This document shows positions 10,251-18,761 of a stretch of 64,000 bases of DNA, piece by piece. The translations under genes and the position numbers were made by a program. This DNA comes from Robertkochia sediminum (lineage in GTDB: Bacteria > Bacteroidota > Bacteroidia > Flavobacteriales > Flavobacteriaceae), in NCBI RefSeq assembly GCF_016786255.1, contig NZ_JADMKT010000074.1, forward strand, positions 22,517-86,516, read 5' to 3'. How positions within the stretch are numbered: the stretch's first letter is position 1; every line of letters starts with the position of its first letter. The notes beneath the pieces are model-generated. The model saw only the letters and a program-made list of their open reading frames with translations, did no database searches and was not told where the DNA came from.

Positions 10251-12521
10251 TTAGGCGTTCTGTGCTTTGATCAGGTTCAATGCAGATCCGGCTTTAAACC
10301 ATTCGATCTGTCCCTGATTATAGGAGTGATTCACAACGATCTCCTCTTTACTTCCATCGGCGTGTACCAGCTCAAGCGTAAGTGGTGTTTCCGGTGCAAA
10401 GTTTTCGAGGTCGATAAAGTTGATCGTATCGTCTTCTTTGATCTTGTCGTAATCGCTCTCATTAGCAAAGGTTAGCGCGAGCATACCTTGCTTTTTGAGG
10501 TTGGTCTCGTGAATTCTCGCGAAAGACTTCACCAATACTGCACGTACTCCAAGGTGACGTGGTTGCATGGCTGCATGCTCTCTCGAAGATCCCTCACCAT
10601 AGTTATGATCTCCAACTACGATGGTTGGAATACCTTTGGCCTTGTACTCACGCTGCGTATCTGGCACCCCACCGTACTCTCCGGTAAGCTGACTCTTCAC
10701 GAAGTTGGTTTTCCCGTTAAACGCGTTCACTGCTCCGATCAGGGTATTGTTCGCGATATTGTCAAGGTGACCTCGGAAACGCAACCATGGTCCCGCCATA
10801 GAGATATGGTCGGTAGTACACTTTCCTTCTGCTTTGATCAACAGTTTGGCACCGGTAATGTTCTTACCGTCCCATGGAGCAAAAGGAGAAAGGAGTTGTA
10901 AACGCTCCGAGTCTCCTGCAACAGCAACTTCAACGCCACTTCCGTCTTCTGCAGGAGCAACATACCCGGCATCTTCTACAGCGAATCCTTCCGGTGGAAG
11001 CTCATAACCTCTTGGTTCATCCAGCTTCACTTCTTCTCCGTCTTCGTTGATAAGCGTATCGGTGATCGGGTTAAAGTCAAGACGCCCGGCAATAGCGATA
11101 GCCGTTACCAGCTCAGGTGAACCTACAAAGGCCAGCGTATTGGGGTTACCGTCTGCACGCTTTGCGAAGTTACGGTTAAAGGAGTGTACGATGGTATTTC
11201 TATCCTGCTCTGTGGCATCACCGCCATAACGGTCCCACATTCCGATACACGGTCCGCAGGCATTGGCAAATACCGTAGCTCCAATATTATTAAAGGTATT
11301 GATAAACCCGTCTCTTTCGATGGTGTAACGCACCTGCTCAGATCCCGGGGTTATGGTAAAGTTCGATTTTGTTTTCAGCTTCTTATCGGCCACCTGCTTG
11401 GCAAGGGAGGCAGCACGGGAAATATCCTCGTAAGAAGAGTTCGTACAAGAACCAATAAGTCCGTACTCCACTTTAAGCGGCCAGTCATTCTTCTTGGCAG
11501 CCTCTCCCATTTCAGAGATCGGAGTCGCAAGATCCGGAGTGAATGGTCCGTTAAGGTGTGGCTCGAGTTCGTCGAGGTTGATCTCGATCACCTGATCGAA
11601 ATACTGCTCAGGGTTTGCATATACTTCAGGATCGGCGGTCAGGTAGTCCTTGATCTCATTGGCGGCATCGGCCACATCGGCTCTTCCTGTGGAACGCAGG
11701 TAGCGATCCATAGACTCGTCGTATCCAAAGGTCGAAGTGGTAGCCCCAACTTCTGCACCCATATTACAAATGGTTCCTTTCCCCGTGCAAGACATCGAGG
11801 TTGCTCCCTCTCCAAAGTATTCTACGATAGCTCCGGTACCTCCTTTTACAGTAAGGATCCCGGCCACTTTAAGGATCACATCCTTAGGAGCGGTCCAACC
11901 TGAAAGTTTTCCTGTAAGTTTTACCCCGATCAGTTTTGGGAATTTAAGCTCCCATGGCATTCCTGCCATAACATCTACCGCATCGGCACCACCAACTCCG
12001 ATAGCCACCATTCCGAGTCCACCGGCATTTACGGTATGCGAATCAGTACCGATCATCATTCCTCCCGGGAAAGCATAATTTTCGAGTACTACCTGGTGAA
12101 TGATCCCCGCTCCGGGTTTCCAGAATCCGATCCCATACTTATTAGAAACAGACTCGAGAAAGTCAAACACCTCGTTACTGGTCTCGTTGGCTCTTTTAAG
12201 GTCGGCATCGGCTCCTGTTTTTGCCTGGATCAGGTGATCACAGTGCACGGTTGTAGGTACCGCAACCTTAGGTTTCCCTGCGTGCATGAACTGCAACAAT
12301 GCCATCTGGGCCGTTGCATCCTGGCAAGCAATACGATCGGGAGCGAACTCCACATAATCCTTACCTCGACCAAACACTTTGCTCGGGTTACCATCCCATA
12401 AATGGGAATACAATATTTTTTCAGATAAGGTGAGAGGCTTTCCTGTAAGCTCACGAGCTTTATCTACCTTTCCAGGCATGGAAGCATACACCTTTTTGAT
12501 CATATCAATATCAAAAGCCAT
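10251..12521 (-). CDS. Aconitate hydratase, mitochondrial (ACO2) type
   Basis: This 756-aa TCA-cycle enzyme isomerises citrate to isocitrate through a [4Fe-4S] cluster. The three cluster cysteines are visible in GSCTNSS and ACGPCIGMW. The substrate-binding stretch GSSREHAA is in the C-terminal swivel domain. The length fits mitochondrial-type aconitase rather than AcnA (about 890 aa) or AcnB. A longer in-frame start adds 17 residues, but [12 protein letters not shown] is the family start, so the ATG at 12521 is used. It is a single gene with its own terminator. A 239-codon open frame opposite it is an antisense shadow. Confidence 0.96.
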   Translation of the reverse strand: MAFDIDMIKKVYASMPGKVDKARELTGKPLTLSEKILYSHLWDGNPSKVFGRGKDYVEFAPDRIACQDATAQMALLQFMHAGKPKVAVPTTVHCDHLIQAKTGADADLKRANETSNEVFDFLESVSNKYGIGFWKPGAGIIHQVVLENYAFPGGMMIGTDSHTVNAGGLGMVAIGVGGADAVDVMAGMPWELKFPKLIGVKLTGKLSGWTAPKDVILKVAGILTVKGGTGAIVEYFGEGATSMSCTGKGTICNMGAEVGATTSTFGYDESMDRYLRSTGRADVADAANEIKDYLTADPEVYANPEQYFDQVIEINLDELEPHLNGPFTPDLATPISEMGEAAKKNDWPLKVEYGLIGSCTNSSYEDISRAASLAKQVADKKLKTKSNFTITPGSEQVRYTIERDGFINTFNNIGATVFANACGPCIGMWDRYGGDATEQDRNTIVHSFNRNFAKRADGNPNTLAFVGSPELVTAIAIAGRLDFNPITDTLINEDGEEVKLDEPRGYELPPEGFAVEDAGYVAPAEDGSGVEVAVAGDSERLQLLSPFAPWDGKNITGAKLLIKAEGKCTTDHISMAGPWLRFRGHLDNIANNTLIGAVNAFNGKTNFVKSQLTGEYGGVPDTQREYKAKGIPTIVVGDHNYGEGSSREHAAMQPRHLGVRAVLVKSFARIHETNLKKQGMLALTFANESDYDKIKEDDTINFIDLENFAPETPLTLELVHADGSKEEIVVNHSYNQGQIEWFKAGSALNLIKAQNA

Positions 12522-12701
12522 AAATCGATTTTTTTTTGATTTCAGAGTGTTGCGAAAATACGAAAAACGCAATGATTTTTAAAGGATAAGAGAAAACATT
12601 AAACAAGCTTCAAAGAAGTCGCCAAAAACCTGCTTAAAATTCAAAACCCCTTAATTCTGCGAGGCCATATATAACGATTTCGTAAAAAAACCTGTAATAA
12701 A

Positions 12702-13655
12702 TTACAATAAGGAAGTGATGATCTGCTCTACAGTAATGCCTTCGGCCTCTGCTTTGTAGTTTTTAAGCACGCGATGTCTTAAAATTCCGTAAGCTACGTC
12801 TTTAACCTCTTCGATATCGGGAGCGTATTTCCCCTTGATGAGCGCCATGGCCTTGGCTGCCAGGATCAGGTTTTGAGAAGCTCTCGGCCCTGCACCCCAA
12901 TCCACATAATTACGTACCATTTCGGCAGCCCTGTCTGAGTTAGGCCGCGTTTTACCCACCAGGTCTACGGCGTATTCCACCACATTATCGGCCACCGGGA
13001 TACGGCGCACCAAATGTTGGATCTCTACGATCTGCTCGGCATTGAAAAGCGGAGTAATAGGGTACTCACGATCGGTAGTGGTCGCCTTCACCACAGCTAC
13101 CTCTTCTTCGTATGAGGGGTAATCTAATTCGATGGCGAACATAAACCGGTCGAGCTGAGCCTCCGGCAGCGGATACGTACCCTCCTGCTCAATGGGGTTT
13201 TGCGTTGCCAATACGAAATAAGGCATATCGAGCTGGTAGCGATGCCCTGCGACCGTAACGGCGCGTTCCTGCATGGCTTCCAATAAGGCCGATTGGGTTT
13301 TTGGAGGGGTACGGTTGATCTCATCGGCAAGGATGATATTGGCAAAAACAGGCCCCTTGATAAATTTGAACTGCCTTTCGCGGTCCAGGATCTCACTACC
13401 CAGAATATCACTGGGCATGAGGTCTGGTGTAAACTGTATGCGTTTAAATTCAAGACCCAATGCTCGGGCGATGGTATTTACCATCAGGGTCTTCGCTAAT
13501 CCGGGCACCCCGATAAGCAAGGCATGACCGCCTGAATAAATAGCCAGCAGGATCTCATCGATCACCTTTTCCTGCCCGATAATGACACGGGCGATCTCTT
13601 TTTTTAGAGCTTGGTGTTTTTGAACAAGATCTTTTGCAGCTACAACATCAGACAT
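12702..13655 (-). CDS. MoxR-family AAA+ ATPase
   Basis: This 317-aa AAA+ chaperone-like ATPase has Walker A as GVPGLAKT, Walker B as LADEIN, a sensor stretch LATQNPIEQEGTYPLPEAQLD (split here for reading: LATQNPIEQ, then EGTYPLPEAQ), and a C-terminal lid. MoxR proteins help mature or activate partner proteins, often von Willebrand factor proteins of the Bat type. It is the last gene of the PpiC-SurA-MoxR run, 9 nt after the SurA-like gene. The usual DUF58/Bat partners are not in the window on this side. Confidence 0.94.
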   Translation of the reverse strand: MSDVVAAKDLVQKHQALKKEIARVIIGQEKVIDEILLAIYSGGHALLIGVPGLAKTLMVNTIARALGLEFKRIQFTPDLMPSDILGSEILDRERQFKFIKGPVFANIILADEINRTPPKTQSALLEAMQERAVTVAGHRYQLDMPYFVLATQNPIEQEGTYPLPEAQLDRFMFAIELDYPSYEEEVAVVKATTTDREYPITPLFNAEQIVEIQHLVRRIPVADNVVEYAVDLVGKTRPNSDRAAEMVRNYVDWGAGPRASQNLILAAKAMALIKGKYAPDIEEVKDVAYGILRHRVLKNYKAEAEGITVEQIITSLL

Positions 13656-13664
13656 AGGGTAGGA

Positions 13665-15077
13665 TTATTTTTTCAACCAGTTATTACTGAAGTCACATCC
13701 CTGGTAGGAAGGACTTACACTAATATACGTATCTTTTATATTTTCTTCCATCCATTCCCCGATCTCTCTGAGCTGTTTTTCTTTAAGCGCCAGTTCTTTG
13801 ATCTTTACGTAGTCCTGGATGTAATCGGCACGGTGGGCTTTAAAGCGCTTATTCACCTTAATGATCTTGTAGTAGGTCTTACCTCCCTGCGACTCACCGA
13901 AGATCGGCTGAGAAATGGTATTTCCTTCCAGCGGACTCACCTGGCTGTAAAGTACTGGATCCATTTTAGTAAGCTCGAAACGGGTACTCATATCCTGAGG
14001 ATTTCTTAACACTCCTCCATCGAACTTGGTCTCTTTCTGATCTGAGAAATTTTGGGCAGCCTCCTCAAAGGTAAACTCTCCATCTATGATCTTCTGGCGG
14101 ATATCTTCGAGTTCCTCGCGGGCCTCTCTCAGGTCGTCTTCTGATACTTCAGGCATCAGGAGAATATGACGTACATCGCGCTCTTCTCCACGAACACGCT
14201 CTACATATACGATATGATAACCAAATTGGGTTTTGAAAGGATCGGAGATCTCCCCCTGCTTCATCGCAAAGGCGGCATCTTTGAATTCCTGAACAAAGTT
14301 GGAGCTCTTTTTGATCGAATATACCCCTCCATTTTGCACCTTCCCGGGATCTTCAGAAAACAAGGTCTGCTTGATCGCAAAGCTGGAACCGTTCTCTTCC
14401 ACATCACGCTTGATATCCTTTAAGCGGTCGATCACCTTCTGCACCTCTTCTTCTGATGGTTCCGGTTGCTTGATGATCTGGGCGATCTCAACCTCATCTC
14501 CAAAGTACGGACGATCTTCTTCCGGAAGCCCCTCGTACCACGAGCGTACTTCTTCGGGAGTGATCTCTACTTCTTCAACCACCTTACCCTGCATTCTCAT
14601 GGAGAGCTGAGCGTTCTTAACGATCTCGAACAATTCATCCCTGAGCTCTTTTTCAGAATCCTTATCGTAGAACTTCAGCACTTTGTCAATACTTCCCAAC
14701 TGTGCAGTTAGCTGTCCGATCTGACTTTCCACATAGCTGTTCACCTCGGCATCTGCTACCACGACACTATCCTGAATGGCCTGGTGGGTATATAACTTAT
14801 TTTCCATCTGGTTGCCCAGCACTTCACAGCGACTGATCTGACTGATATCAACCCCCTGAAGCTCCATATCGATAAACTGCTTTTCGATATCAGATTCCAG
14901 GATCACAAAATCACCAACAACGGCAGCAACCCCATCGATCTTTTTGCGCTCTTTGATCACCTTAACCGAGTCAACCGGCGGCACTTCAGCAATAGCAAGG
15001 GAATCGGCTTCCTGAGCAAATCCCATAGCGTTCATCATCATTGTAAGACCGGCGGCAAAAAATAATTTCTTCATCAA
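13665..15077 (-). CDS. Periplasmic peptidyl-prolyl isomerase, SurA-like
   Basis: This 470-aa secreted chaperone for outer-membrane proteins opens with a signal peptide ending near AQEADS, then a SurA N-terminal domain. Two parvulin (rotamase) domains follow, at about residues 180-280 and 285-390. Recurring parvulin patterns are EVEIAQI, FGYHIVYVE, VRHILL and FDGGVLRN. The internal stretch GGVYSIKKSSNFVQEFKDAA marks domain one. It sits 57 nt after the related lipoprotein gene and 9 nt before moxR. Its job is folding and escort of beta-barrel proteins across the periplasm. Confidence 0.93.
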   Translation of the reverse strand: MMKKLFFAAGLTMMMNAMGFAQEADSLAIAEVPPVDSVKVIKERKKIDGVAAVVGDFVILESDIEKQFIDMELQGVDISQISRCEVLGNQMENKLYTHQAIQDSVVVADAEVNSYVESQIGQLTAQLGSIDKVLKFYDKDSEKELRDELFEIVKNAQLSMRMQGKVVEEVEITPEEVRSWYEGLPEEDRPYFGDEVEIAQIIKQPEPSEEEVQKVIDRLKDIKRDVEENGSSFAIKQTLFSEDPGKVQNGGVYSIKKSSNFVQEFKDAAFAMKQGEISDPFKTQFGYHIVYVERVRGEERDVRHILLMPEVSEDDLREAREELEDIRQKIIDGEFTFEEAAQNFSDQKETKFDGGVLRNPQDMSTRFELTKMDPVLYSQVSPLEGNTISQPIFGESQGGKTYYKIIKVNKRFKAHRADYIQDYVKIKELALKEKQLREIGEWMEENIKDTYISVSPSYQGCDFSNNWLKK

Positions 15078-15134
15078 TTTGTATTCTAAAAAAAGACCTT
15101 CGGCATTACACCAAAAGTCTGCAATTTGTATTGT

Positions 15135-16007
15135 CTATTTTATGTATACTTCAAACACTTTATCTCTCGTGGCTTCATCCAGAAGTTCCTCTTCCAGCTT
15201 TCGGATGTACTCCAGTTTTCGCTTGTTTAAAAGGATCTTCTTTATGGTAGGCTCCACGTAGTCCAAAGGCGGTGTTTCCGTGCGTTTAAGCACATCTTCC
15301 ACAGCTACCAAATATACCCCTAAAGAATCAGATAGCTCAAAAAATTGTGATTTTTTTAAATAATCATCCTTGTTATCAACGGTTAACACCGGGATCTTAC
15401 GCACCACTTCAGACACCCTTACCCAGGCCGAATCGTTTAACGAATAGAACTTGAATTTCAGGGCGCGTTCCTGTAGCTGTTGCACGTCGTCTTCCCCAAA
15501 CCGCTTCAGGGCATCGGCAATATCGCCCTGCCCGGTAAAATCTACCGGTAAACTTATATAGCGCAACCGCACCAGGTCTTCATTGAGCATGAAGTTGTTC
15601 TTGTTAGCCTCGTAGTAGGTTTCCAGCTCTTGCCGGCTCACTGCCGTATCCATCCCTTTATTGACCAAGGCCTCCTTATAGGCATTGATATAAAGATCTG
15701 CCCTGTACTGGGTCACCAGCCTTTCAAAGGCCTCCTGTTTTTCTTCAGAAAGATTGATCTGCGCTTTTTCGAACAGTAATTGGTCTTTTGCCCATTCGTT
15801 AATGTAGTTATTGACAACAACCATACTGTCTTCCGGACTCAAAGCTCCGTTATACGCGGGATCCAGCTCTGATCTCAAAAGGTAGTGTTCGTCTACCCTG
15901 GCCACTGCACCCTCTGCATCGGGGGTAGCAATGTAATTGCACGCTGTTTGGGCAATGGCTGCGGCTACCGCGGCCACCAGTGTACCGTACTTCCTGATCT
16001 TCTTCAT
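15135..16007 (-). CDS. SurA N-terminal-like/PpiC-type lipoprotein chaperone
   Basis: This 290-aa protein starts with a hydrophobic leader ending AQTAC, a relaxed lipobox with Cys at about residue 24. A helical SurA_N-like chaperone region follows, and a divergent parvulin-like C-terminal part carrying only weak rotamase motifs. The position, immediately upstream of the SurA-like gene, matches the conserved flavobacterial order of PPIase, SurA, MoxR. It probably assists outer-membrane protein biogenesis without strong isomerase activity. An upstream in-frame start would add 22 residues and bury the signal peptide, so MKKIRKYG is chosen. The domain call is moderate. Confidence 0.8.
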   Translation of the reverse strand: MKKIRKYGTLVAAVAAAIAQTACNYIATPDAEGAVARVDEHYLLRSELDPAYNGALSPEDSMVVVNNYINEWAKDQLLFEKAQINLSEEKQEAFERLVTQYRADLYINAYKEALVNKGMDTAVSRQELETYYEANKNNFMLNEDLVRLRYISLPVDFTGQGDIADALKRFGEDDVQQLQERALKFKFYSLNDSAWVRVSEVVRKIPVLTVDNKDDYLKKSQFFELSDSLGVYLVAVEDVLKRTETPPLDYVEPTIKKILLNKRKLEYIRKLEEELLDEATRDKVFEVYIK

Positions 16008-16142
16008 ATATGAGGTGTATGCGAACAAATTTAACAATAAAGGCATACAAAGCAAGTCAGGGGCTCCATTCACTTTAAGCGATCTAATGCCAATGGTTTC
16101 TCAAAAATTCATGAATTTTGCAACGCACAATACGCTTTTACG

Positions 16143-16373
16143 ATGAAGAAGATCAAATTTATATGGGATTTCCGCGGCCCCGGCGCCCTGCAAACAGCCA
16201 GGCACCATGAGATACATCTGGAAGAATTTTGCCGGATGGAAGCATTGGATGATTTTGAAACCGGTCACCAGGAGATCAACGAGGCACAAGCCACGGCATA
16301 CCTTACCACTTCTGCAGCACACCTGAAGCTCATTCGCGACAGGCTACGACCGCACCGCGCGGTACAGGCATAA
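16143..16373 (+). CDS. Small conserved flavobacterial protein of unknown function
   Basis: This 76-aa soluble protein begins MKKIKFIWDFRG and continues with a histidine- and glutamate-rich stretch (HHEIHLEEF, GHQEIN). It has no membrane segment or signal. I recognise it as a recurrent flavobacterial small ORF but know no function. It is divergent from the PpiC-like gene (135 bp apart), alone on its strand, and followed immediately by a terminator shared with the opposing FAS1 gene. Confidence 0.7.
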   Translation: MKKIKFIWDFRGPGALQTARHHEIHLEEFCRMEALDDFETGHQEINEAQATAYLTTSAAHLKLIRDRLRPHRAVQA

Positions 16374-16400
16374 AAAAAGCCACCCCTTTACAGGGTGACT
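16372..16400 (-). terminator. Terminator between small protein and FAS1 gene
   Basis: AGTCACCC / GGGTGGCT on the minus strand (one U-G wobble) around a 7-nt loop is followed by seven T. It folds best in the minus-strand transcript and so ends the FAS1 gene. It may weakly stop the plus-strand gene too. Confidence 0.8.
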
Positions 16401-16431
16401 CTTTGCTAAAATCAATTCTACTCAGCTGTTT

Positions 16432-16986
16432 TTACGGCAAGACCACCTTATCGATCACATGAATGATTCCGTTAGAGGCATCTACATCGGTCTGCACTAC
16501 GGTTGCCGAATTACCCTGTGCGTCGGTAATGATCACATTCCCATCAGATAATGTAGCAGTTAACTCACCACCTTGAACGGTTGGTATGGTAAACGACCCT
16601 CCAGAATTGTTGATCGCTTCGATCACTGCAGCGGCATTATATTCTCCTGCTACCACATGATAGGTTAATATGGCGGTTAGCATTTCTTTATTTTCAGGCT
16701 GAACAAGACTCTCTACAGTCCCCTCAGGTAATTTCCCGAAAGCTTCGTTCGTAGGAGCGAACACTGTAAACGGACCTTCGCCATCGAGGGTCTCTACCAA
16801 CTCAGCAGCCTTCACTGCAGTGACCAGGGTAGAAAAATCATCGAGACTGGCAGCTATTCCTACTACAGAAGCCTTCGCGCTATTCTCTGCTGCAGCCTGA
16901 TCATTGTGTTGCGCCCACGCTGTCATTTGACCGAACCCCAGGATCAATACAAGCGACATTAAACTTACTTTCATCAACTTTTTCAT
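16432..16986 (-). CDS. Secreted fasciclin (FAS1) domain protein
   Basis: This 184-aa exported protein has a cleavable signal peptide (about residues 1-25, ending AWAQ) and then a single FAS1 domain. The canonical blocks are present: H1 as GPFTVFAPTNEAF, the YH motif as LTYHVVAGEY, and H2 as NGIIHVIDKVVLP at the very end. FAS1 domains mediate adhesion or surface interactions, and the bacterial members are often stress- or biofilm-associated. It is monocistronic with its own terminator, and about 155 bp of AT-rich leader precede it. Confidence 0.93.
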   Translation of the reverse strand: MKKLMKVSLMSLVLILGFGQMTAWAQHNDQAAAENSAKASVVGIAASLDDFSTLVTAVKAAELVETLDGEGPFTVFAPTNEAFGKLPEGTVESLVQPENKEMLTAILTYHVVAGEYNAAAVIEAINNSGGSFTIPTVQGGELTATLSDGNVIITDAQGNSATVVQTDVDASNGIIHVIDKVVLP

Positions 16987-17090
16987 AATCTATTGTTTTT
17001 GGTTTGTGTAAAACTATGAAAACGAAAGCGTTACAAACATTTATTTTGTTTAAAGTTTACTTAAAAACGTAAAACAAAACGTTAATAGAC

Positions 17091-17121
17091 AAAAAAACAC
17101 CCCAACATTGTGGGGTGTTTT
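17091..17121. terminator. Bidirectional terminator downstream of guaB
   Basis: ACACCCCA / TGGGGTGT forms a perfect 8-bp stem with a 6-nt loop, flanked by seven A and four T. It lies 21 nt beyond the guaB stop on the minus strand. Confidence 0.88.
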
Positions 17122-17141
17122 CTATATGCTAAGCGTTATAA

Positions 17142-18614
17142 CTAACGGCTGTAGTTCGGTGCTTCTTTGGTAATGGTCACATTGTGTGGGTGACTCTCGT
17201 TTATACCGCTGGAAGTGATCTTAACAAAACGTCCGTTCTCTTTAAGGGCGTTAATGTCTCCGGCTCCGCAATACCCCATTCCGGCGCGAAGTCCGCCAAT
17301 GAACTGGTGCATGCTCTCATTGAGCTCTCCTTTGTAAGGAACACGTCCTACGATACCTTCCGGTACCAGTTTCTTCAGATCGTCTTCCACGTCCTGGAAG
17401 TAACGGTCTTTACTTCCCTTGGTCATGGCCTCTACAGATCCCATTCCGCGATACGACTTGTATTTTCTACCGTCAAAGATAATGGTCTCTCCCGGTGATT
17501 CTTTGGTACCTGCCAGCAGGGACCCAAGCATAACACAGTCGGCTCCGGCAGCGATAGCCTTAGGAATATCACCTGTATAACGAATACCACCATCGGCGAT
17601 AACCGGTACGCCCGACCCTTTAATAGCGTTCGCTACTTCGAGTACTGCAGAAAATTGCGGAAATCCAACTCCGGCAACGATCCTTGTCGTACAAATAGAA
17701 CCGGGCCCAATACCCACCTTAACGGCGTCGGCACCAGCTTCTACCAGGTATTTAGCGGCCTCGGGAGTAGCGATATTTCCTACCACCACTTCGAGTTCCG
17801 GGAAGCTCTCTTTTACTTGCTTTAGAATCGTAACCACTCCTTGGGTATGCCCGTGAGCGGTATCGATCACCACAGCATCTACTCCGGCCTTTACCAGGGC
17901 TGAGGCACGCTCTACCGCATCGGCAGTTACCCCAAGGGCAGCAGCAACGCGAAGACGGCCATAGCGGTCTTTATTGGCAATAGGCTTTTGCGTAAGCTTG
18001 GTGATATCTCTAAAGGTAATGAGACCGATAAGCTTGTTATCGTCTGACACTACCGGTAATTTTTCGATCTTATTTTCCTGGAGGATCTCCTCGGCGTCTC
18101 CCAGAGAAGTCCCTTCTGCTGCAGTAACCAGTTTTTCGCTGGTCATCACTTCAACGATCGGACGCTCTACGTTCTTTTCAAAACGAAGGTCTCTGTTGGT
18201 AACGATCCCTTTCAGGAAACCGTTATCATCAACGATCGGGATCCCACCGATGCGGTGTTCTTTCATGCTGCTTTGGGCATCCTTTACCTTGGCGGTTAAA
18301 GGCAAGGTAACAGGATCGATGATCATTCCGCTCTCCGCACGCTTTACCTTTCTCACCTGGAGCGCTTGCTCTTCAATGGTCATATTCTTGTGCAACACCC
18401 CTATTCCCCCTTCACGGGCCATGGCAATAGCCATATCGCTCTCGGTTACCGTATCCATAGCGGCAGATACGATCGGAACGTTAATAGTAATGTTTCTGGT
18501 AAATTTTGTCTGGATACTTACCTCTCTTGGAAGTACTTCGGAGTAATTGGGAACGAGAAGGACATCGTCGTAGGTTAACCCCTCACCTACAATTTTAGCA
18601 TCATGTGCTTTCAT
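17142..18614 (-). CDS. guaB: IMP dehydrogenase
   Basis: This 490-aa enzyme oxidises IMP to XMP with NAD, the rate-limiting step of guanine nucleotide synthesis. The TIM barrel is interrupted by a CBS-domain pair at about residues 95-215 (MIDPVTL, GGIPIVD, KLPVVSD). The catalytic cysteine loop is [17 protein letters not shown], and the flap ends near YSR. The ATG at 18614 gives the usual start MKAHDAKIV; a TTG two codons upstream is also in frame. A strong promoter and an 8-bp perfect palindrome sit directly before the start. It is monocistronic. Confidence 0.97.
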   Translation of the reverse strand: MKAHDAKIVGEGLTYDDVLLVPNYSEVLPREVSIQTKFTRNITINVPIVSAAMDTVTESDMAIAMAREGGIGVLHKNMTIEEQALQVRKVKRAESGMIIDPVTLPLTAKVKDAQSSMKEHRIGGIPIVDDNGFLKGIVTNRDLRFEKNVERPIVEVMTSEKLVTAAEGTSLGDAEEILQENKIEKLPVVSDDNKLIGLITFRDITKLTQKPIANKDRYGRLRVAAALGVTADAVERASALVKAGVDAVVIDTAHGHTQGVVTILKQVKESFPELEVVVGNIATPEAAKYLVEAGADAVKVGIGPGSICTTRIVAGVGFPQFSAVLEVANAIKGSGVPVIADGGIRYTGDIPKAIAAGADCVMLGSLLAGTKESPGETIIFDGRKYKSYRGMGSVEAMTKGSKDRYFQDVEDDLKKLVPEGIVGRVPYKGELNESMHQFIGGLRAGMGYCGAGDINALKENGRFVKITSSGINESHPHNVTITKEAPNYSR

Positions 18615-18638
18615 ATGCAACTTCTAATTTAGTTGCAT
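18615..18638. promoter_or_regulatory. Palindrome abutting guaB start codon
   Basis: ATGCAACT (18615-18622) and AGTTGCAT (18631-18638) form a perfect 8-bp inverted repeat with an 8-nt spacer. It touches the guaB ATG and spans the whole predicted 5' leader. It could be an operator or an RNA hairpin masking initiation. Confidence 0.6.
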
Positions 18639-18639
18639 G

Positions 18640-18669
18640 CAAATATACTGCTTTTTCTCTGGAGAACAA
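18640..18669 (-). promoter_or_regulatory. Predicted guaB promoter
   Basis: On the minus strand TATATTTG (18647-18640) matches TAnnTTTG, and TTG (18669-18667) is 19 nt upstream. The predicted start site falls near 18633, inside the palindrome. Confidence 0.65.
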
Positions 18670-18761
18670 CCCCTAATAAATCATAAAAAATTCCTGAAAA
18701 AAGGAACGATCTCATCTATAAAATCTCACATCCTTATCAGGGGTGTGAAACGGATACCCAA

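Noticed and set aside
11184-11903. 239-codon open frame on the plus strand opposite aconitase
   Set aside because: It lies fully inside the aconitase gene, encodes no recognisable motif, and arises from codon bias of the true gene on the other strand.
17974-18546. 190-codon plus-strand open frame opposite guaB
   Set aside because: It is a shadow of the well-conserved guaB coding sequence, with no protein motif.
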